Assembly (NCBI GenBank): GCA_009920595.1
Contig: RFZR01000076.1
Span: forward strand, 1-7,415
Source of the DNA: Alphaproteobacteria bacterium
GTDB taxonomy: Bacteria; Pseudomonadota; Alphaproteobacteria; Rhizobiales; Beijerinckiaceae
Direction of reading: 5' to 3'
DNA length: 7,415 bases
Below the pieces are notes generated by a model that saw only the letters and a program-made list of their open reading frames with translations, searched no databases and was not told the DNA's origin. The position numbers and the translations under genes are program-made. The first letter of the stretch is position 1, and each line of letters opens with the position of its first letter. Shown one piece after another: positions 6,457-7,415 of the stretch.

Positions 6457-7059
6457 CTATACCACTGCTTTCTCTGCGCGCTCCATCGGCAAAATGACAC
6501 TCATCAAAGCGCCATAAGGCAATAGTGCGATGAGCGCGATGAGCATCTTCACTGTGAAATCAAACACGGCGAGGCTTTGCCAAAGCATGACATCTGTGCC
6601 GAACAAATTGACGAGACCCGACATATCGGGATCACCGGCGAAAGCGAGCGAAAAGAAGAGCGCGGTATCAAGTGCAGAACCGACGACACTGCCGACGAAA
6701 GGCGCGCGCCACCACGCTTGGCGACGCAAGCGATTAAACACGGTGATGTCGAGCAACTGACCGACGAGAAAAGCGGTGCCGGAAGCCATCGCAATGCGCG
6801 GCGTGGCAAGCCAAATCGACAAAACAACGGCGAGGGCAAAGCCCACAATAACGAGTTGGCGCGCAACGCGCGGACCGTAACGTCGATTGGTGAGATCGGT
6901 CACAAGAAATGCCACCGGATAAGTGAAAGCACCCCAAGTGAGATAATCACCAAGTCCAAAAGGCTCGAAGGGATATTGAACGAGAATGTTTGACGCGACG
7001 ACGACCAAGGTCATCGCAACAACCGGCACAATGAGCCGGTGAATAGAAAGAGAAAGCAT
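6457..7059 (-). CDS. VUT-family membrane protein (YhhQ/COG1738-like, putative queuosine precursor transporter)
   Basis: A 200-residue inner-membrane protein of VUT-family size with about six hydrophobic segments: roughly 8-28, 40-56, 66-85, 92-108, 118-141 and 163-190. Family-like blocks are TYPVAFLVTDLTNRRYGPRV (46-65), SGTAFLVGQLLDITVFNRLRR (93-113), the aromatic WWRAPFVGSVVGSALDTALFF region (116-136) and the aspartate-containing helix FDFTVKM. E. coli YhhQ imports the queuosine precursors preQ0 and preQ1; the same role here is family inference, because alphaproteobacterial members form their own branch and substrates were not tested in what I can see. The ATG at 7059 has AGGA 7 nt upstream. 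It lies downstream of rpmB on the same strand, and ends 2 nt from cobT with no terminator visible between them. Confidence 0.85.
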   Translation of the reverse strand: MLSLSIHRLIVPVVAMTLVVVASNILVQYPFEPFGLGDYLTWGAFTYPVAFLVTDLTNRRYGPRVARQLVIVGFALAVVLSIWLATPRIAMASGTAFLVGQLLDITVFNRLRRQAWWRAPFVGSVVGSALDTALFFSLAFAGDPDMSGLVNLFGTDVMLWQSLAVFDFTVKMLIALIALLPYGALMSVILPMERAEKAVV

Positions 7060-7076
7060 CTCGCGGTCCTATAAAG

Positions 7077-7142
7077 CTAACGGCAGAGGCCGATGCAGGT
7101 TTCGTTACGCACGAGAGGCAGACGGCAGAGGCCGACGCCCAT
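7077..7142 (-). CDS. Possible 21-residue Cys-containing micro-ORF between rpmB and the VUT gene
   Basis: On the minus strand an ATG at 7142 opens 21 codons ending in TAG at 7079-7077, 17 nt before the VUT start. The peptide begins MGVGLCRLPL and ends with NETCIGLCR, so the tetrapeptide GLCR occurs twice, each copy encoded by one of two near-identical 17-bp repeats. It has three Cys and a net positive charge. No purine-rich SD precedes the ATG (the upstream strand is T/C-rich), which argues against efficient translation. It could be a leader peptide for the VUT gene, a small Cys-rich protein, or just an open frame through a duplicated non-coding repeat. I do not recognise it. Confidence 0.22.
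   Translation of the reverse strand: MGVGLCRLPLVRNETCIGLCR
7080..7138. repeat. Duplicated 17-bp direct repeat, 42-bp period
   Basis: ACGGCAGAGGCCGATGC at 7080-7096 recurs as ACGGCAGAGGCCGACGC at 7122-7138, with one mismatch. Each copy contains CGGC-AGAG-GCCG, a 4-bp stem with a 4-nt loop, so RNA from either strand could form two small matching hairpins downstream of rpmB. A related fragment, GAGGCAGACGGCAGAGG, bridges into the second copy. The repeat falls wholly in the rpmB-VUT spacer. Confidence 0.7.
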
Positions 7143-7172
7143 AGACAGAAAGCAAGAAAAACAGAAAGGCGA

Positions 7173-7415
7173 TTAGTGAGCGGCGAGTTTCTTTTCGACG
7201 TCGCGCTTCAAATCACGCGCGGTCGGAGAGAGATCTTCAGCACGGGCCTTGACGAGAAACGCATCAAGACCACCACGATGCTCAACGGTACGCAAAGCAT
7301 TGGCCGACACACGCAGGCTCACGGAGCGACCAAGCGCATCCGATTGAAGCGTAACTTGGCAAAGATTGGGAAGGAATTTCCGCTTGGTCTTGCGGTTCGA
7401 GTGGCTGACAAGCTG
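7173..7415 (-). CDS. rpmB: 50S ribosomal protein L28, 5' end cut by window edge
   Basis: The last 80 residues of L28 are readable on the minus strand, ending with TAA at 7175-7173. The signature LVSHSNRKTKRKFLPNLCQV near the cut end, LRVSANALRTVEHRGGLDAF in the middle and the long basic tail ending LKRDVEKKLAAH match the extended alphaproteobacterial form rather than the shorter enterobacterial one. L28 is a structural protein of the large ribosomal subunit. About 15-20 N-terminal residues (the usual MSRRCELTGK-type start) and the promoter lie beyond the window. The VUT gene follows after 113 bp on the same strand, separated by the repeat-bearing spacer with no strong intrinsic terminator. 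Confidence 0.97.
   Translation of the reverse strand, partial: QLVSHSNRKTKRKFLPNLCQVTLQSDALGRSVSLRVSANALRTVEHRGGLDAFLVKARAEDLSPTARDLKRDVEKKLAAH

Noticed and set aside
7060..7172. A preQ1 riboswitch ahead of the VUT gene
   Set aside because: No preQ1-I, -II or -III pattern was recognised; the spacer is dominated by the 17-bp repeats and a T/C-rich stretch.
7093..7176. A 27-codon plus-strand frame through the repeat region, running into the end of rpmB
   Set aside because: It has no SD, a highly biased Arg/Gln/Lys composition, and overlaps the rpmB stop; the opposite-strand frame is the better candidate.

Overview
The window looks like a chromosomal segment of an alphaproteobacterium, most likely from the Hyphomicrobiales (Rhizobiales). 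I infer this from the bolA / J-domain gene / cobS / cobT neighbourhood, the aerobic cobaltochelatase subunits, and the long, basic-tailed form of ribosomal protein L28. Overall base composition is moderate: hand counts give about 50% GC in cobS but about 60% in the J-domain gene. I do not assign a genus.

Layout, left to right. (1) Minus strand, 1-1487: the N-terminal two thirds of a COG0523 (CobW-type) GTPase, cut by the left window edge. A ten-helix EamA/DMT-type transporter lies 4 nt upstream of it in a probable two-gene operon. (2) 1488-1675: a divergent promoter region. (3) Plus strand, 1676-2563: a second, unrelated-looking DMT transporter. (4) Minus strand, 2560-2829: bolA, convergent with that transporter; the two stop codons share one TTAA. 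(5) 2830-2950: divergent spacer with a GC-rich hairpin. (6) Plus strand, 2951-6454: a GC-rich J-domain protein gene, then cobS and cobT, the AAA+ and VWA subunits of the aerobic cobaltochelatase. (7) Minus strand, 6457-7415: a VUT/YhhQ-family membrane protein and, upstream of it, rpmB cut by the right edge. A 113-bp spacer between these two carries a duplicated 17-mer and a possible 21-residue Cys-containing micro-ORF.

How they fit together: CobS and CobT form the chelatase module that works with CobN (not in the window) to insert Co2+ into hydrogenobyrinic acid a,c-diamide during aerobic B12 synthesis. The J-domain protein sits directly upstream on the same strand, so a chaperone role connected to the chelatase or to BolA/Fe-S biology is possible but is only inferred from position. 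The COG0523 GTPase is a putative metal chaperone, but nothing here ties it specifically to cobalt.

No rRNA, tRNA, CRISPR, insertion sequence, prophage gene or convincing riboswitch was seen, and no gene-free stretch exceeds 300 bp. Most of the window is ordinary conserved core. The best candidates for something undescribed are the duplicated-repeat micro-ORF at 7077-7142, the compositionally distinct J-domain gene with its N-terminal Cys/His cluster, and the hairpin that overlaps the only SD-like sequence of that gene.
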